Shown: one piece after another, positions 63,985-64,000 of the stretch
How the letters are laid out: each line of letters begins with the position of its first letter
Position numbering within the stretch: the first letter of the stretch is position 1
Source of the DNA: an uncultured Aliiroseovarius sp.
GTDB taxonomy: Bacteria; Pseudomonadota; Alphaproteobacteria; Rhodobacterales; Rhodobacteraceae
Length of the DNA stretch: 64,000 bases
Assembly (NCBI RefSeq): GCF_947497285.1
Contig: NZ_CANMFT010000007.1
Span: 1-64,000 of the forward strand
Direction: 5' to 3'
Made by a program: the position numbers and the translations under genes
The notes under the pieces: generated by a model
Told to the model about the DNA's origin: nothing
Database searches by the model: none
Seen by the model: the letters and a program-made list of their open reading frames with translations, nothing else

Positions 63985-64000
63985 AACGCACGCGTTCAAC

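Overview
The window is chromosomal DNA from an alphaproteobacterium, most likely a Rhodobacteraceae (Roseobacter-group) member. Reasons: the order ubiB-ubiE / mutM - enoyl-CoA hydratase - rpsT - dnaA - dnaN - recF - gyrB, an alphaproteobacterial flagellar set with flaF and flbT next to flagellin, FlgJ with only the rod-binding domain, TRAP and oligopeptide-type ABC transporters, a trans-4-hydroxyproline pathway and a homogentisate pathway. I read this from protein motifs and gene order, without any database search.

Layout. 1-2240: an accessory stretch with few convincing genes. It holds a short CRISPR-like array (three identical 35-bp repeats plus one degenerate), two copies of a palindrome at 1 and 1755, several small minus-strand reading frames and a tRNA-like hairpin, and it ends at a tRNA-Gly(TCC). 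2399-6987: minus-strand marR - periplasmic adaptor - RND efflux operon. 7384-12245: a tripartite TRAP transporter with unusually long membrane subunits. 12468-19016: one tightly overlapping operon of a family-5 binding protein, two permeases, a double ATPase, a phosphodiesterase-like protein and an FAH-family hydrolase. 19013-23020: a GntR/FCD regulator divergent from three genes for hydroxyproline breakdown.

23041-35166: flagellar genes in several operons: flgB-flgC-fliE-fliQ-flgF-flgG-flgA-flgH-fliL, fliI, flgJ-flgN, fliC-flaF-flbT-DUF1217, and fliK-flgD. 35230-48603: a phosphotransferase, ubiquinone genes, DNA repair and the dnaA-dnaN-recF-gyrB replication block, with a VOC-fold gene and a LysE exporter between recF and gyrB. 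48774-54618: a second flagellar block (motB, flgE, flgK, flgL, flgI). CtrA-like sites (TTAA-N7-TTAAC with one mismatch) stand in front of three flagellar transcription units, suggesting that the two blocks share cell-cycle control.

54809-63935: homogentisate catabolism (hmgA, maiA, fahA), a DUF2585 membrane protein, an MBL-fold protein whose HxHxDH motif is altered, a class A flavin monooxygenase and a DUF2783 protein, then a 1-Cys peroxiredoxin and an aldehyde dehydrogenase. The monooxygenase set may make a ring-hydroxylated precursor for the homogentisate route, but that is inference.

Most of the window is conserved core genome. The parts least explained by known families are the CRISPR-like array and the region around it, the long coiled-coil tail on the TRAP large subunit, the transporter-phosphodiesterase-FAH operon, the MBL/monooxygenase/DUF2783 group, and several strong inverted repeats in leaders (TRAP, gyrB, the kinase after flgD, rpsT).
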